Shown: positions 16,812 through 26,181 of the stretch, in pieces
How positions within the stretch are numbered: position 1 is the stretch's first letter
Layout of the letters: each line of letters opens with the position of its first letter
Assembly: GCA_002712325.1 (NCBI GenBank)
Contig: PATH01000011.1
Span: 2,094 to 40,968, forward strand
Length of the DNA stretch: 38,875 nt
Direction: 5' to 3'
Origin: Acidimicrobiaceae bacterium
GTDB lineage: Bacteria > Actinomycetota > Acidimicrobiia > Acidimicrobiales > UBA8592
The notes under the pieces: generated by a model
Told to the model about the DNA's origin: nothing
Databases searched by the model: none
The model's input: the letters and a program-made list of their open reading frames with translations, nothing else
Made by a program: the position numbers and the translations under genes

Positions 16812-18141
16812 TAAGCACCTCCGGTAAGGCCTCAATGATATCTGAGGCTATCATCCCTTCCGCAGAACAATTCTTAGAAGCATCAGCATGTATCCAAGCA
16901 CCAACTGCGGCGGCTTCAAATGGTGGAATCCTGCGAGCTAAAAGTCCCGCAATTACCCCGCTCAGAACGTCACCTGTTCCTGCAGTAGCGAGGCGTTGGT
17001 CACCATTATTGATGAGGAGACATCTTCCGTCTGGGTGAGCAACAATAGTTGTAGGTCCCTTAAGTAGGACAACGGCATTTAGTTTCGCAGCAGTTTCACA
17101 CACATCAAGAACTCGGTCCTTTTGCGGTTTGTGACCGGTCAAATATTCGTATTCCGCATCATGTGGGGTGAGAACGAGATGGTCACCATAAACTTTAGGA
17201 TCCAAACGCTGCTGACCAATCGCATACAAAGCATCAGCATCTACAACAGTTGGGATATGAATTGCAGAAAGTAACTTGTTTACAGCTTTGATAGCTGCGT
17301 CCGTTTTGCCTAACCCAGGACCCACAACTAATGATTTAAATCTTTCAAGTCCGCTTTCAATTACGTACTCGTCCCAATCATGAGACGGTAGATCAAAGCT
17401 GACTATCTCGGAGGGTGCTCCATTTAGACCGCCCGGGGTGCTTACTCTGACATAACCGGACCCGGATCTGAGTGCTGCTTGTGAGGAGAGTAATGCCGCT
17501 CCATTCATGCCTTCTGATCCGCCGATCACCCAACAAGCTGACATCCATTTATGCTCTCTTTCGGACAGGGAGCTAAGAATATTTGCAACATCTGACTTCT
17601 CAAGCATGAATGTTCGCGTCGCAGAGACATCCAACCCAATGTTGGCGACTTTTATAGCTCCGGTGTGTAAAGGCCCATTTGCGAGTAAGTGCCCAGGTTT
17701 GAGAGCTTGAAAAGTGATTGTGGCATTTGCTTTGAATGGTCTTCCTTGAGCTTCACCAGTTAAGCCGCAAATACCGCTTGGAATATCTACTGATAAAATC
17801 GGGGCAGAGAAATGTGGTGCGCAATATGCTCTCTTCAAACCTGTACCCACGGCGGCGTCAATTACTAGGTCACACCCATGAAGCTTCACTGCATCATCAT
17901 CGGCTTGAATAACATTGACCTTTACCCCCCATCTACGTAAATATTTTGCTGCTTCTATTCCATCAGCTCCATTATTTCCCTTTCCGGCAATAACTATCAC
18001 TCTTTTCCCATAGGTGCCTTGAAGCATTTGCCTGGCTTGCCAAGCGACAGCGCTGCCTGCTCTCCCAATTAATACATTAATGGATTCATCGGCTTCATCA
18101 TCAATGATCGCCATTTCGGAAGGGGTTACTACTGGAATCAT
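16792..18141 (-). CDS. nnr: Bifunctional NAD(P)HX epimerase / ADP-dependent NAD(P)HX dehydratase
   Basis: This 449-residue fusion repairs NADHX and NADPHX, the hydrated damage products of the cofactors. The N-terminal YjeF_N epimerase domain (about 1-200) has the phosphate-binding loop GKGNNGADG (53-61) and the AVGTGL phrase. The C-terminal YjeF_C dehydratase domain (about 215-449) has SGSGYVRV, VVDADAL, LTPHDAE and the catalytic-loop motif AGTGDVLSGVIAGLLAR. Both domains appear complete. Its stop lies inside alr (16792-16811 overlap), so the two genes are co-transcribed, an arrangement common in bacteria. It starts 33 bases after the glmS-like stop. Confidence 0.93.
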   Translation of the reverse strand: MIPVVTPSEMAIIDDEADESINVLIGRAGSAVAWQARQMLQGTYGKRVIVIAGKGNNGADGIEAAKYLRRWGVKVNVIQADDDAVKLHGCDLVIDAAVGTGLKRAYCAPHFSAPILSVDIPSGICGLTGEAQGRPFKANATITFQALKPGHLLANGPLHTGAIKVANIGLDVSATRTFMLEKSDVANILSSLSEREHKWMSACWVIGGSEGMNGAALLSSQAALRSGSGYVRVSTPGGLNGAPSEIVSFDLPSHDWDEYVIESGLERFKSLVVGPGLGKTDAAIKAVNKLLSAIHIPTVVDADALYAIGQQRLDPKVYGDHLVLTPHDAEYEYLTGHKPQKDRVLDVCETAAKLNAVVLLKGPTTIVAHPDGRCLLINNGDQRLATAGTGDVLSGVIAGLLARRIPPFEAAAVGAWIHADASKNCSAEGMIASDIIEALPEVLNETHLG

Positions 18142-18174
18142 GGATAGCTCAGCTCACACGTAACAACGACATAT

Positions 18175-21100
18175 TCAGCCGTGATTCCAATAGGAAAGCA
18201 GATCCTCTATGGGAGCAATTAGCAAGTCAACTACAGGAATAGCTGAGAGAGTATCTGCTCTAAATGTCGGTTCAGTCTCTGTGATATAATCTGAGATCGC
18301 TGTATACCTGTCCTTGTATCCTTCTAGGACATGTCTCGCAGCCTGTTCAGTTAAATAGGTTTCAAGTTCAACATGCAGAAGAGTTAAACCTACAGTCTCC
18401 TTATCTTTTATCTCGGGGACTAGGATAATGATCCGCTGATCATGCCTACCTCTCGTGATAGTTACCTCTTGTTGTAAAGCCACGAGATGTTTGCTTCCTT
18501 TTAATTTGGGGTCCCTCTCCGTTCTTGACATAAGATCATGAGCTATTCCACCCTTATCAACGACGTGTACTTGAGCAGTGCTTGATCGAACATCTCCATC
18601 AATCGCATACCTAATGAATCCTGAAATTGATTTAACAGCTGGGTCTATGGCTGCTAGATAACGAAGATTTTTGTACGAAATACGATCACGTGGTGTACCA
18701 GCTTCGAGCATCTTAGTCACAAGATTTAACTGAATAAGTTCTTCGTCAGATCTAGAAATACCCACAGTAACTGTTTTTGCTTGATGCTTTATTGCGTCAA
18801 TCGGTCTAGTAAGTTCCTCAATTCCTATTGTTAGCGCTGCATTAAGATCTTCCAATAAAGTTGCAGGCGTCCCTACTTTTCCAGTGTCTATTTGATACGA
18901 GTCAAGAGGTATTGTTCCTAGTGCATATCTATAAAGTGTCGAGATACGAGTCGCCGTGCTCGCCTCCAGGCTTCCGTTATATAAGCCCGAACGCAACCCA
19001 TCAAAGAACGTATTAGTTATTGACTGTAAGGGTTCATAAATAGACTCCATGAGTTCTTGCGCGCTTATAGATGGGTTTTCTGACAAAGTTTTCTCAATTG
19101 CTGATCTAGTCTGCCTAAAAGGTAGAGCTAAAGCATCTATCGACAAAGCAGCCTCATAGCCGAATAAATGGCCAACCATTGTTGCCAGGATAAATGATAG
19201 CTTTGGGTTTGTTTTCGGGACCACTATGACTCTATGAGCATCTGGGTATGCATTTCCATTGTCAGTGATCACGATAGGTGCCGCTTTGTGAGCCTTATAA
19301 ATTGCAACTTCTTTTGCTACGTCGGATTGCATTGAGTCATTAAGTCCGGTGGCGCAAATGAGGACTAGTGGTTCAGCAGAGAGATCGATATGTTTTTTAT
19401 CTTCCGTGAAATCCGCAGCTATCGATTTATAACAAAGCTCTGAGAGCTTTATTCGTATTTCTCTTGCAGCTACGATATTCAAGCCATTGCCGACAAGAGC
19501 CCAGTAGCGTCTTGAAGGTGCTAGTTCAAAAGCGACATCGCGTATCTGGTTTTGTTGTTTGAAGACATCCAACATTTTCTTTGGGAGTTCATTCAGTTCT
19601 TGTAAGAGAGTTTGACGACTCTCCAGCTTTTCAGAATTGATAGGTTCGTTCTTAATTTGATCCCGTATTGAGACCCCCAATAGGAAGCTTGCTGCGATTT
19701 GTGAGTAAAATGCTTTGGTCGAAGCGACACTCATTTCAATATCTCGGCCATCAGATGTATAAATAATTCCATCTGCCTTTTGGGAAAGGTCTGAGTTTCT
19801 TCTGTTCACGATAGCAATTACTGAAGCACCCCTACCCCTGACTAAATCTACTGTTCGGTTTGTGTCCGTAGTTGTCCCTGATTGGCTGATAGCAATAACG
19901 AGTGTATTCGACATGTCAGTTGAAAGCCTGAAACCTGAAAGTTCAGTTGAAGGGATTGACTCAACATCGACCTCTGTTTCCTCGCTTAGGTACTGACCTA
20001 ATGCTTGTCCCGCAACAGCGGCTGTTCCTTGACCTATAATGTAGATCTTATCTATAGAGCGATCTTCCAATTTTTTTCTTATGAATTTGGGAAATTCAAC
20101 ATCGGAGTGGGCGACTCTAAATATGCCATTGTCGTTCAACAAGTTACCTCTGAGAGTCTTTTCGAAAGATTCAGGAGATTCAGATATTTCTTTCAAAAGA
20201 AAATGTGGAAAATTCCTTCGGTCAATATCACGCGTTGTAATTTCAGCTTGTGTTAATTCATCAGCTTTGATCGGTAAAGGCGTCCCATCATAGGCGATAC
20301 GATCTAGTGACTCTAATGCGACACGTTCCTTCAGTGAAATAGAGACGATCTCTCCAGGTCCGGAAACACCGTCATTTCGGTTTGGGAGGATTTCTCCGTT
20401 CAATCGCAAATAGCTTTCTGTAGTTTCAACTAGACCATACGGTTCGCTTGCCACTACGTAGGCTTCATCTGAAAGTCCGATATACAGTCCTTGTCCGCTT
20501 CCTCGCAAAGCCATGAAAAGTTTGTTGGGTTCTAAATCGGCATTTGCAATGACGGCGATAGAGCCATCTAGAGATTGTACTGTCTGCCTGAAGGCCTCAT
20601 CAAGATTACGAACAGGCCCGTCTTGATTAGAAAGTTCATTGGAGATTATTGCCGGAATAACTTTTGAGTCTGAGGTGATGAGTTTGGGAATTTGCAAGTC
20701 TCGGATTCTTTTAAGGTCAGCGAAGTTATCGACATCTCCGTTAGCTGCGACTACTACAAACGGGCTTTCTTCACTTTCAAGTAATTCTGAGTTCATAGGG
20801 TGAGCATTCGGTTCCGAGATGATACCTACGCTCGCCCATCGTGAATGACCTATCGCTACTGCAGTTACATCCTCATTCTCAAGCGCTCTGTAAAGTAGGT
20901 CATCAGCTAGGATTAATTTACGGAGCTCTCGAGTATTATCTCCGAGTTCACCTATTTCCGAAGCTACTTTATAAACGATGCTTAACGCATTATCAAGGAT
21001 TCGTACGGATCCAGACTTGTAATTGAGATCTTTAGTTCTCTCCTCAATTTCGTGTATCACTCCAGGGTTTTCAAGATCTAATCCGTGATTTTGTATCATG

Positions 21101-21609
21101 AGATGAATTCCAGCTGAATCTCTGCCACGTACTTCAAGCCTGTCTAGCCCTGCAAGAACTTGTTGAACCGTGAGTAAAACTTCAATGAACCTATCTCCTT
21201 TTCTTCCTCCTAAAAGCTCTTCTACTAAATGTGAAACTATTACTCGGTCATTTTCAATGTGCCAGAGAAGGTCTTTCAGTTTGATTAGGTCACTATTTAT
21301 CTTTTCTAATATTTGACTATCCATTCCAGTTTGCACAAGGTCTGATTCAAAATTATCTAAATCTTCTGTGAGGATTGTACAAATCCCCTGCAATTGGACG
21401 CGAAATTGAGGGTTGTTTATCAGGCTGTTAATTCCTGCGGATCCAGAAATGAGTTCTTTAACTCTCCGTAATATTTTGATAGATCTCAGAATATCTTCAT
21501 GCCCTTGAATTCTTCCTATATTCCTTAGGTCAGCTATCTGTGTTACCTGTTCAGCTGAAAGGGGAATCCGTGATGATTTCTGTCTAGCGATGGCAATAAT
21601 CCCGCACAT
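18175..21609 (-). CDS. glmS: Very large glucosamine-6-phosphate synthase-like protein (GlmS with insertions and C-terminal extension)
   Basis: About 1144 residues, against about 610 for ordinary GlmS; numbering here counts from the ATG at 21612. The second ATG (21609) is preferred because it places Cys3 directly after the initiator, as needed for an N-terminal nucleophile. The glutaminase has RGRDSAG (162-168), HSRWAS (256-261) and NGD (291-293). The isomerase has SQSGT (576-580) and STKAF (631-635) in the first SIS domain. Glu725 and His741 (16 residues apart, as Glu488/His504 of E. coli) are in the second, and Lys946 lies in HQAKTVTVG, matching the Schiff-base tail of GlmS. Extra parts: a helical insert of about 130 residues after the first strand, another between 170 and 250, one of about 100 before the lysine, and about 195 residues after it. 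It is followed upstream by glmM, supporting a role in UDP-GlcNAc precursor synthesis. Confidence 0.82.
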   Translation of the reverse strand: MCGIIAIARQKSSRIPLSAEQVTQIADLRNIGRIQGHEDILRSIKILRRVKELISGSAGINSLINNPQFRVQLQGICTILTEDLDNFESDLVQTGMDSQILEKINSDLIKLKDLLWHIENDRVIVSHLVEELLGGRKGDRFIEVLLTVQQVLAGLDRLEVRGRDSAGIHLMIQNHGLDLENPGVIHEIEERTKDLNYKSGSVRILDNALSIVYKVASEIGELGDNTRELRKLILADDLLYRALENEDVTAVAIGHSRWASVGIISEPNAHPMNSELLESEESPFVVVAANGDVDNFADLKRIRDLQIPKLITSDSKVIPAIISNELSNQDGPVRNLDEAFRQTVQSLDGSIAVIANADLEPNKLFMALRGSGQGLYIGLSDEAYVVASEPYGLVETTESYLRLNGEILPNRNDGVSGPGEIVSISLKERVALESLDRIAYDGTPLPIKADELTQAEITTRDIDRRNFPHFLLKEISESPESFEKTLRGNLLNDNGIFRVAHSDVEFPKFIRKKLEDRSIDKIYIIGQGTAAVAGQALGQYLSEETEVDVESIPSTELSGFRLSTDMSNTLVIAISQSGTTTDTNRTVDLVRGRGASVIAIVNRRNSDLSQKADGIIYTSDGRDIEMSVASTKAFYSQIAASFLLGVSIRDQIKNEPINSEKLESRQTLLQELNELPKKMLDVFKQQNQIRDVAFELAPSRRYWALVGNGLNIVAAREIRIKLSELCYKSIAADFTEDKKHIDLSAEPLVLICATGLNDSMQSDVAKEVAIYKAHKAAPIVITDNGNAYPDAHRVIVVPKTNPKLSFILATMVGHLFGYEAALSIDALALPFRQTRSAIEKTLSENPSISAQELMESIYEPLQSITNTFFDGLRSGLYNGSLEASTATRISTLYRYALGTIPLDSYQIDTGKVGTPATLLEDLNAALTIGIEELTRPIDAIKHQAKTVTVGISRSDEELIQLNLVTKMLEAGTPRDRISYKNLRYLAAIDPAVKSISGFIRYAIDGDVRSSTAQVHVVDKGGIAHDLMSRTERDPKLKGSKHLVALQQEVTITRGRHDQRIIILVPEIKDKETVGLTLLHVELETYLTEQAARHVLEGYKDRYTAISDYITETEPTFRADTLSAIPVVDLLIAPIEDLLSYWNHG

Positions 21610-21672
21610 CATTCCATTGTAGGGATTTAAATAGCTCTTATCACGGCAGGCCTATTATCTATGGCTTGGTAA

Positions 21673-23004
21673 CTACGATTTAAGCGCTTGTTTTATTGAC
21701 TCTATGACTTCGTTTGCTACGTGATGGACTTCGGATTCTACTTCACCTTCAACCATTATTCGTAAAATTGGTTCCGTGCCTGACGGTCGAACGAGTACAC
21801 GGCCTTGCTTGGTAAATATGGATTCCGCTTCAACAATAAACGGCTGCACTTCCTCAAGAATTAGTTTTTGATTACCTAACTGGTCTTTGAGTTGTACAGA
21901 ATGGAGAACTTGAGGAAACTTTCGCATAGATGACCGAGCTAACTCGGCTAATCTCCCTTGAGATCGCTTTAAGCAATTGAGGAGGTGAATTCCTGTTAGA
22001 AGTCCATCTCCTGTTCTGGCTTGTTCTGGGAAGATTATATGTCCCGATTGTTCTCCGCCAAGACTCCATTTGTTCTCACGTAATGCTTTGAGTATATTCC
22101 TATCGCCTACAGCAGTCGTGTGGATGGTTATTCCGGCTGATTCCATTGCTTCGTGAAATCCCATGTTAGCCATTACTGTCGCAACGACGGTATCGTCTCT
22201 TAGCTTCTCTCGTTGCTTGAGGTCACGAGCAAAAATCGCCATAAGGTAATCTCCATCTATTGTGCTTCCCTCGTTGTCTATAGCTAGGACCCTGTCCGCA
22301 TCTCCATCAAAAGCTAGCCCTAAGTCTGCATTTAACTCTTTCACTACATCACGGAGAGAACTCATGTCAGTAGAACCAGAATTTCGGTTGATATTCTTTC
22401 CGTTAGGTTCAGAATGCATAACGGTAAGATCAACTCCAAGATCCTTGAATAATTGGGGTGCGATGTTACTTGCTGCTCCGTTAGCGCAATCAATAATAAT
22501 AGAGAGGTCTTGAAAGTCATTTTGTACTGATGCCTTAAGTACATTTACCCATGACTTGAGATAGATCTGACTATCTGCTGATATTTCTAAATTCCCGTCA
22601 GATGGCGGAATGGATATTCGCTTATCAAGAAGAGTTTCAATTTCCTTTTGTGTCTCATCAGAAAGTTTCTGTCCGTTAGGTAGAAAGAATTTGACACCAT
22701 TGTATTCAGCGTGGTTGTGCGATGCGGAAATGACTGCTCCAGCAATTTTAAATTCTGACGCGATATGAGCTATGCCTGGAGTTGGCACTATACCTAAATA
22801 TTGTGACTTCGCCCCTGCGGCTTTTAACCCGTCAGCCAAAGCGCTTGCAAAGTCATGTCCGGATTCTCTGCCATCCGTTCCAATCACGAATTCTTTGACG
22901 TCGATAGCTTTTGAAGTCGCAAAAGCTAGCTTGGACACTAACTTACTTGTTAATTCAGAATGAGCTAGACCCCGAACTCCATCGGTGCCAAATTTAAGTC
23001 CCAT
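21673..23004 (-). CDS. glmM: Phosphoglucosamine mutase GlmM
   Basis: This 443-residue enzyme converts glucosamine-6-phosphate to glucosamine-1-phosphate. It begins MGLKFGTDGVRG, has the phosphoserine loop ISASHN with Ser95 as the phosphate carrier, and has the magnesium-binding loop DGDADR (233-238). The C-terminal sugar-phosphate-binding phrase is VRPSGTEPILRIM. It is complete and normal in length. It lies 69 bases downstream of rpsI and 60 bases upstream of the large glmS-like gene, so the two successive steps of amino-sugar synthesis are encoded side by side in the ribosomal-protein direction. Confidence 0.97.
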   Translation of the reverse strand: MGLKFGTDGVRGLAHSELTSKLVSKLAFATSKAIDVKEFVIGTDGRESGHDFASALADGLKAAGAKSQYLGIVPTPGIAHIASEFKIAGAVISASHNHAEYNGVKFFLPNGQKLSDETQKEIETLLDKRISIPPSDGNLEISADSQIYLKSWVNVLKASVQNDFQDLSIIIDCANGAASNIAPQLFKDLGVDLTVMHSEPNGKNINRNSGSTDMSSLRDVVKELNADLGLAFDGDADRVLAIDNEGSTIDGDYLMAIFARDLKQREKLRDDTVVATVMANMGFHEAMESAGITIHTTAVGDRNILKALRENKWSLGGEQSGHIIFPEQARTGDGLLTGIHLLNCLKRSQGRLAELARSSMRKFPQVLHSVQLKDQLGNQKLILEEVQPFIVEAESIFTKQGRVLVRPSGTEPILRIMVEGEVESEVHHVANEVIESIKQALKS

Positions 23005-23073
23005 GTGATCTAGGGTAATGCACTTTTAATATTTGTTGATATCAAGGAAATCGGTTAGAAGGCAAATGCAGAT

Positions 23074-23466
23074 TTATCGCTTGGAGAATTGAGGCGCTTT
23101 ACGAGCTTTTTTAAGACCGTATTTCTTAGATTCCTTCTTTCGTGAGTCTCTAGTAAGAAAACCAGCTTTCTTTAGCGATTCACGATGATCACCATCGATA
23201 TCTACTAGGGCTCTTGAAATCCCTAATCTTAAAGCACCAGCTTGTCCAGTTGATCCGCCTCCATCAATTGTTGCATCTATATCAAAGGATTCACCTGTAC
23301 TAGTAATTCGTAACGGTTCAGTGATGATCATTCTGTGAGTGTCGGAAGGAAAGAAATCTTCCAGAGTCCTGCCGTTGACCGTAATGGTTCCTGATCCAGT
23401 CTTGACGCGAACGCGGGCAACGGCTCGTTTACGTCTGCCTATGGTTTGAACAAGTGCGTTTGACAT
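23074..23466 (-). CDS. rpsI: 30S ribosomal protein S9
   Basis: This 130-residue uS9 protein reaches toward the P-site tRNA with its basic C-terminal tail, here ending [12 protein letters not shown]. The conserved [11 protein letters not shown] (10-20) and [15 protein letters not shown] phrases are present. It follows rplM by 3 bases, the universal L13-S9 pair. It is the last ribosomal gene before glmM. Confidence 0.97.
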   Translation of the reverse strand: MSNALVQTIGRRKRAVARVRVKTGSGTITVNGRTLEDFFPSDTHRMIITEPLRITSTGESFDIDATIDGGGSTGQAGALRLGISRALVDIDGDHRESLKKAGFLTRDSRKKESKKYGLKKARKAPQFSKR

Positions 23467-23469
23467 ACT

Positions 23470-23922
23470 TTAAACTTCTTTCGCTCGAGCGTGATCTATT
23501 TCCAACTTGATTGGCTTCTGTGCCTGGTGTGGGTGAGATGGCCCAGCATAGACCTGCAGTTTTGATAGTTGTTGTCTACCTAACCTATTTTTAGGGAGCA
23601 TGCCTCGGATTGATTGGCGAACTATCTCAGCGGGTTTCTTTGCCAATAAATCTTGGTAACTGTCTGATCTAATACCTCCGGGAAATCCAGTATGACGATA
23701 GACAATCTTTCTTTCTGCCTTCCCGCTTGTAAGGACTACTTTGTCAGCATTTATAACAATTACGTGATCACCTGTGTCAATATGAGGAGCGAAAGTAGCC
23801 TTATGCTTTCCCCTAAGGATTTTGGCAATTTCTGTTGCCATCCTTCCTAGTACAAGACCTTCAGCATCTACAAGATGCCACGTTCGTTCTATTTCAGATT
23901 TTTTTGGTGTATATGTAGCCAC
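23470..23922 (-). CDS. rplM: 50S ribosomal protein L13
   Basis: This 150-residue uL13 protein binds 23S rRNA early in assembly. It starts MATYTPKKSEIERTWHLVDAEG and has GRMATEIAKILRGKHK, then the VYRHTGFPGG phrase. It begins 115 bases after truA, a gap large enough for its own promoter and a short leader, and is followed 3 bases later by rpsI. The length is normal. Confidence 0.97.
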   Translation of the reverse strand: MATYTPKKSEIERTWHLVDAEGLVLGRMATEIAKILRGKHKATFAPHIDTGDHVIVINADKVVLTSGKAERKIVYRHTGFPGGIRSDSYQDLLAKKPAEIVRQSIRGMLPKNRLGRQQLSKLQVYAGPSHPHQAQKPIKLEIDHARAKEV

Positions 23923-23948
23923 GACTTCATTCTTCTCAAGTTAACTTT

Positions 23949-23965
23949 TCCTAAATCAGTTAGGA
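23949..23965 (-). promoter_or_regulatory. Short hairpin in the rplM leader
   Basis: A perfect 6-base inverted repeat (TCCTAA and TTAGGA) with a 5-base loop lies 27-43 bases upstream of the rplM ATG. In the leader RNA this could be a small regulatory stem, since L13 leaders are used for autoregulation in other bacteria. The stem is short and AT-rich, so the call is weak. Confidence 0.25.
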
Positions 23966-24037
23966 CAACTATCTACGATACGGTGAAACATGTCTCTAAA
24001 CAACCACTTTTTTGATACATCATTGCTTTTTTAGATC

Positions 24038-24814
24038 TCAATATCCAACCTCCATTAGGGTCAAGCCATGAGGTGGCGCTACAGGGCCAGCAAAGTTTCT
24101 ATCCCTTTTTAGGATAATCGATGACATGTCCGTTTTACCCAAACGCCCTTTCCCTATCGCTACAAGTGTTCCGACAATTGACCGAACCATTTGGTGACAA
24201 AAGGATGTGGCTGTAACCCATATTTCAACAAATGGTCCCTCACCCGTTACGTTGATGGAAATTACTTCTCTGATTAAGGAAGCATCTACCTCTTCCCCAT
24301 CGACAAGAATTGAGGCCTTTCGACAAAATGAACTAAAGTCATGCTCTCCAATCACAGCCTGAGCTGCTTGTTGCATACTGTCAAGGTCTAATTGGGTCTC
24401 AATATGCCAAGCGAATCGATGCGAAAAAGGGTCAGGGTACTCATCATTAAGGATGCGGTATCTGTATGTTCGACAAGTAGCTGAGAATCTCGCACTGAAA
24501 AGATCGTCAGCCTTTTGTATCTCTTTGATGGTTATAAATGGTGCACAGAGTTTGTTAAGAGATCTTTCAATTCTCGGAACATCAAAGGCTATAGCGTCAA
24601 AGGAGATTACTTGACCTTCAGCATGCACACCTGCGTCTGTCCGCCCTGCACACGTCAGATGTATTTCATGCCCGAGAATTCTTTCTAACGACTCCCTCAA
24701 TTTACCTGCAACTGTTTCAACATCTGGGTTTTCTGCGAAACCGTGGAAAGGTGTCCCATCGTAGGAGATGGATGCTTTGTACCGGTTCATGCCATAGGAA
24801 GGAACAGATACCAT
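24038..24814 (-). CDS. truA: tRNA pseudouridine(38-40) synthase TruA
   Basis: This 258-residue enzyme makes pseudouridine at positions 38-40 of the anticodon stem. It has YDGTPFHGF (about 19-27), the catalytic Asp in CAGRTDAGVHAEGQ (D62 in RTDAG), and the C-terminal FCHQMVRSIVGTL phrase. The ATG at 24814 is used; an ATG at 24790 (MNRYKASISYDG) would give an equally typical N-terminus, and neither has a ribosome site. It follows rplQ by 32 bases, the common alpha-operon arrangement in actinobacteria and firmicutes. Confidence 0.95.
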   Translation of the reverse strand: MVSVPSYGMNRYKASISYDGTPFHGFAENPDVETVAGKLRESLERILGHEIHLTCAGRTDAGVHAEGQVISFDAIAFDVPRIERSLNKLCAPFITIKEIQKADDLFSARFSATCRTYRYRILNDEYPDPFSHRFAWHIETQLDLDSMQQAAQAVIGEHDFSSFCRKASILVDGEEVDASLIREVISINVTGEGPFVEIWVTATSFCHQMVRSIVGTLVAIGKGRLGKTDMSSIILKRDRNFAGPVAPPHGLTLMEVGY

Positions 24815-24846
24815 AACTTTTAGTTACTGATTGCTTTATATTTCAA

Positions 24847-25200
24847 TTAAACAAGTTCAATTCTTGCCATTGGCGCGTTATCACCGTAACGTGGACCCAT
24901 TTTTAGAATTCTGGTGTAACCACCGGGTCGATCAGCATATCTTGGACCAACATCTTCCATTAACTTATCAGCAATTTCTTGATCTCTGAGGAAGGCTATG
25001 ATCTGTCTGTGGTTATGTAGCCCGCCCTTTTTAGCTTTCGTTATTATCTTCTCTGCCACAGGTCTCATAGCTTTTGCTTTTGCTTCGGTGGTAACAATTG
25101 CCTCTGCAGCAATCAAAGAAGCTACTAGATTACCCATTATCGCTTTTTGATGTGCTGAGCTTCCACCAAAGCGTCTTCCTTTTTTAGGTTTTCCAGGCAT
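24847..25200 (-). CDS. rplQ: 50S ribosomal protein L17
   Basis: This 117-residue bL17 protein lies next to the peptide exit tunnel. It has the diagnostic GRRFGGSSAHQKAIMGNLVASLI and the C-terminal GYTRILKMGPRYGDNAPMARIEL. It follows rpoA by 8 bases. Unlike some actinobacterial L17 proteins it has no C-terminal extension. Confidence 0.97.
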   Translation of the reverse strand: MPGKPKKGRRFGGSSAHQKAIMGNLVASLIAAEAIVTTEAKAKAMRPVAEKIITKAKKGGLHNHRQIIAFLRDQEIADKLMEDVGPRYADRPGGYTRILKMGPRYGDNAPMARIELV

Positions 25201-25208
25201 TATAGATC

Positions 25209-26150
25209 CTAGTCTCTGAGGGCGAGTGCTAAGCCTCGCTCATCAAGCTTGTCAATTATTTCATCTAATGACTTTTGACCAAAGTTAGTGATAGCAAGGA
25301 GATCTGCTTCGGACTTCTGAAGAAGCTCACCGATAGTATTTACCTGAGCTCTCTTTAAACAGTTACTTGGCCGTTCTGATAGCTCAAGATCTTCTATAGG
25401 GAGCTCAAGGTCTGGTGATCCAGATGCACCTGTCACGACTTCCGTTAATTCGAGTCCTTGAGGCTCTTCACTCCAATCAGCGACGAGCTGCACAAGATTG
25501 CCCAAGGTCCCACCAGCTGATGCAAATGCATCTGCAGGAGCCATGGAGCCATCAGTTTCTATTTCAATTGTCAAGGCATCAAAATCGTTTGATTGTTCCA
25601 CTCGTGTAGGTTCAATGCTGAAGGTCACACGGCGGACTGGTGAGAATATTGAATCAACCGCTACTTGAGTAGTTGACGTGTTCCCTTCCTTGTTGGCATC
25701 CGCTGAAATATAACCTCTTCCTCGTTGAACAGTGACTTCCATTCCTAGAGACCCGGACCCATTTAATGTTGCTATGACAAGGTCTGGGTTATGAATTTCT
25801 ACATCTGCATTTGGTGAGAACTGACCTGCAGTTACTTCTCCTGAAGTGTTAGCATCTAAACGCAACAGAACAGGTTCTTCGCTGTCAGAACTCACGACAA
25901 TATCTTTGATATTAAGGAGAACATCCGGAACATCCTCAATGACTCCTTCTATCACATCAAACTCATGAATTGCATTATCAAAGAGGATATGCGTGATTGC
26001 AGCTCCTGGAATAGCGGAAAGAAGAGTACGTCGTAATGAATTTCCAAGTGTATGTCCAAATCCTGGCTCTAAAGGGGAGATTAAGAACCTTTGCTTGTTC
26101 TCTGACTCTTCATCTAAAGCCTTGATTTCTGGTCGTTGTATCAAAAGCAT
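25209..26150 (-). CDS. rpoA: DNA-directed RNA polymerase alpha subunit
   Basis: This 313-residue protein has an N-terminal assembly domain (EPGFGHTLGNSLRRTLLSAIPGAA at about 28-51, the dimerisation region) and a C-terminal DNA- and activator-binding domain (about 248-313, ELSERPSNCLKRAQVNTIGEL and FGQKSLDEI). The linker between them is short and acidic (about 235-248). It sits between rpsD and rplQ as in the standard alpha operon. The length is normal for actinobacteria. Confidence 0.97.
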   Translation of the reverse strand: MLLIQRPEIKALDEESENKQRFLISPLEPGFGHTLGNSLRRTLLSAIPGAAITHILFDNAIHEFDVIEGVIEDVPDVLLNIKDIVVSSDSEEPVLLRLDANTSGEVTAGQFSPNADVEIHNPDLVIATLNGSGSLGMEVTVQRGRGYISADANKEGNTSTTQVAVDSIFSPVRRVTFSIEPTRVEQSNDFDALTIEIETDGSMAPADAFASAGGTLGNLVQLVADWSEEPQGLELTEVVTGASGSPDLELPIEDLELSERPSNCLKRAQVNTIGELLQKSEADLLAITNFGQKSLDEIIDKLDERGLALALRD

Positions 26151-26181
26151 TTTTTTACCTCTGGTCTTGTTTGTCTGTTAA

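Noticed and set aside
23036-23045. TTGATATCAA palindrome upstream of glmM
   Set aside because: A 10-base AT-rich palindrome is expected by chance, and no promoter or partner site supports it.
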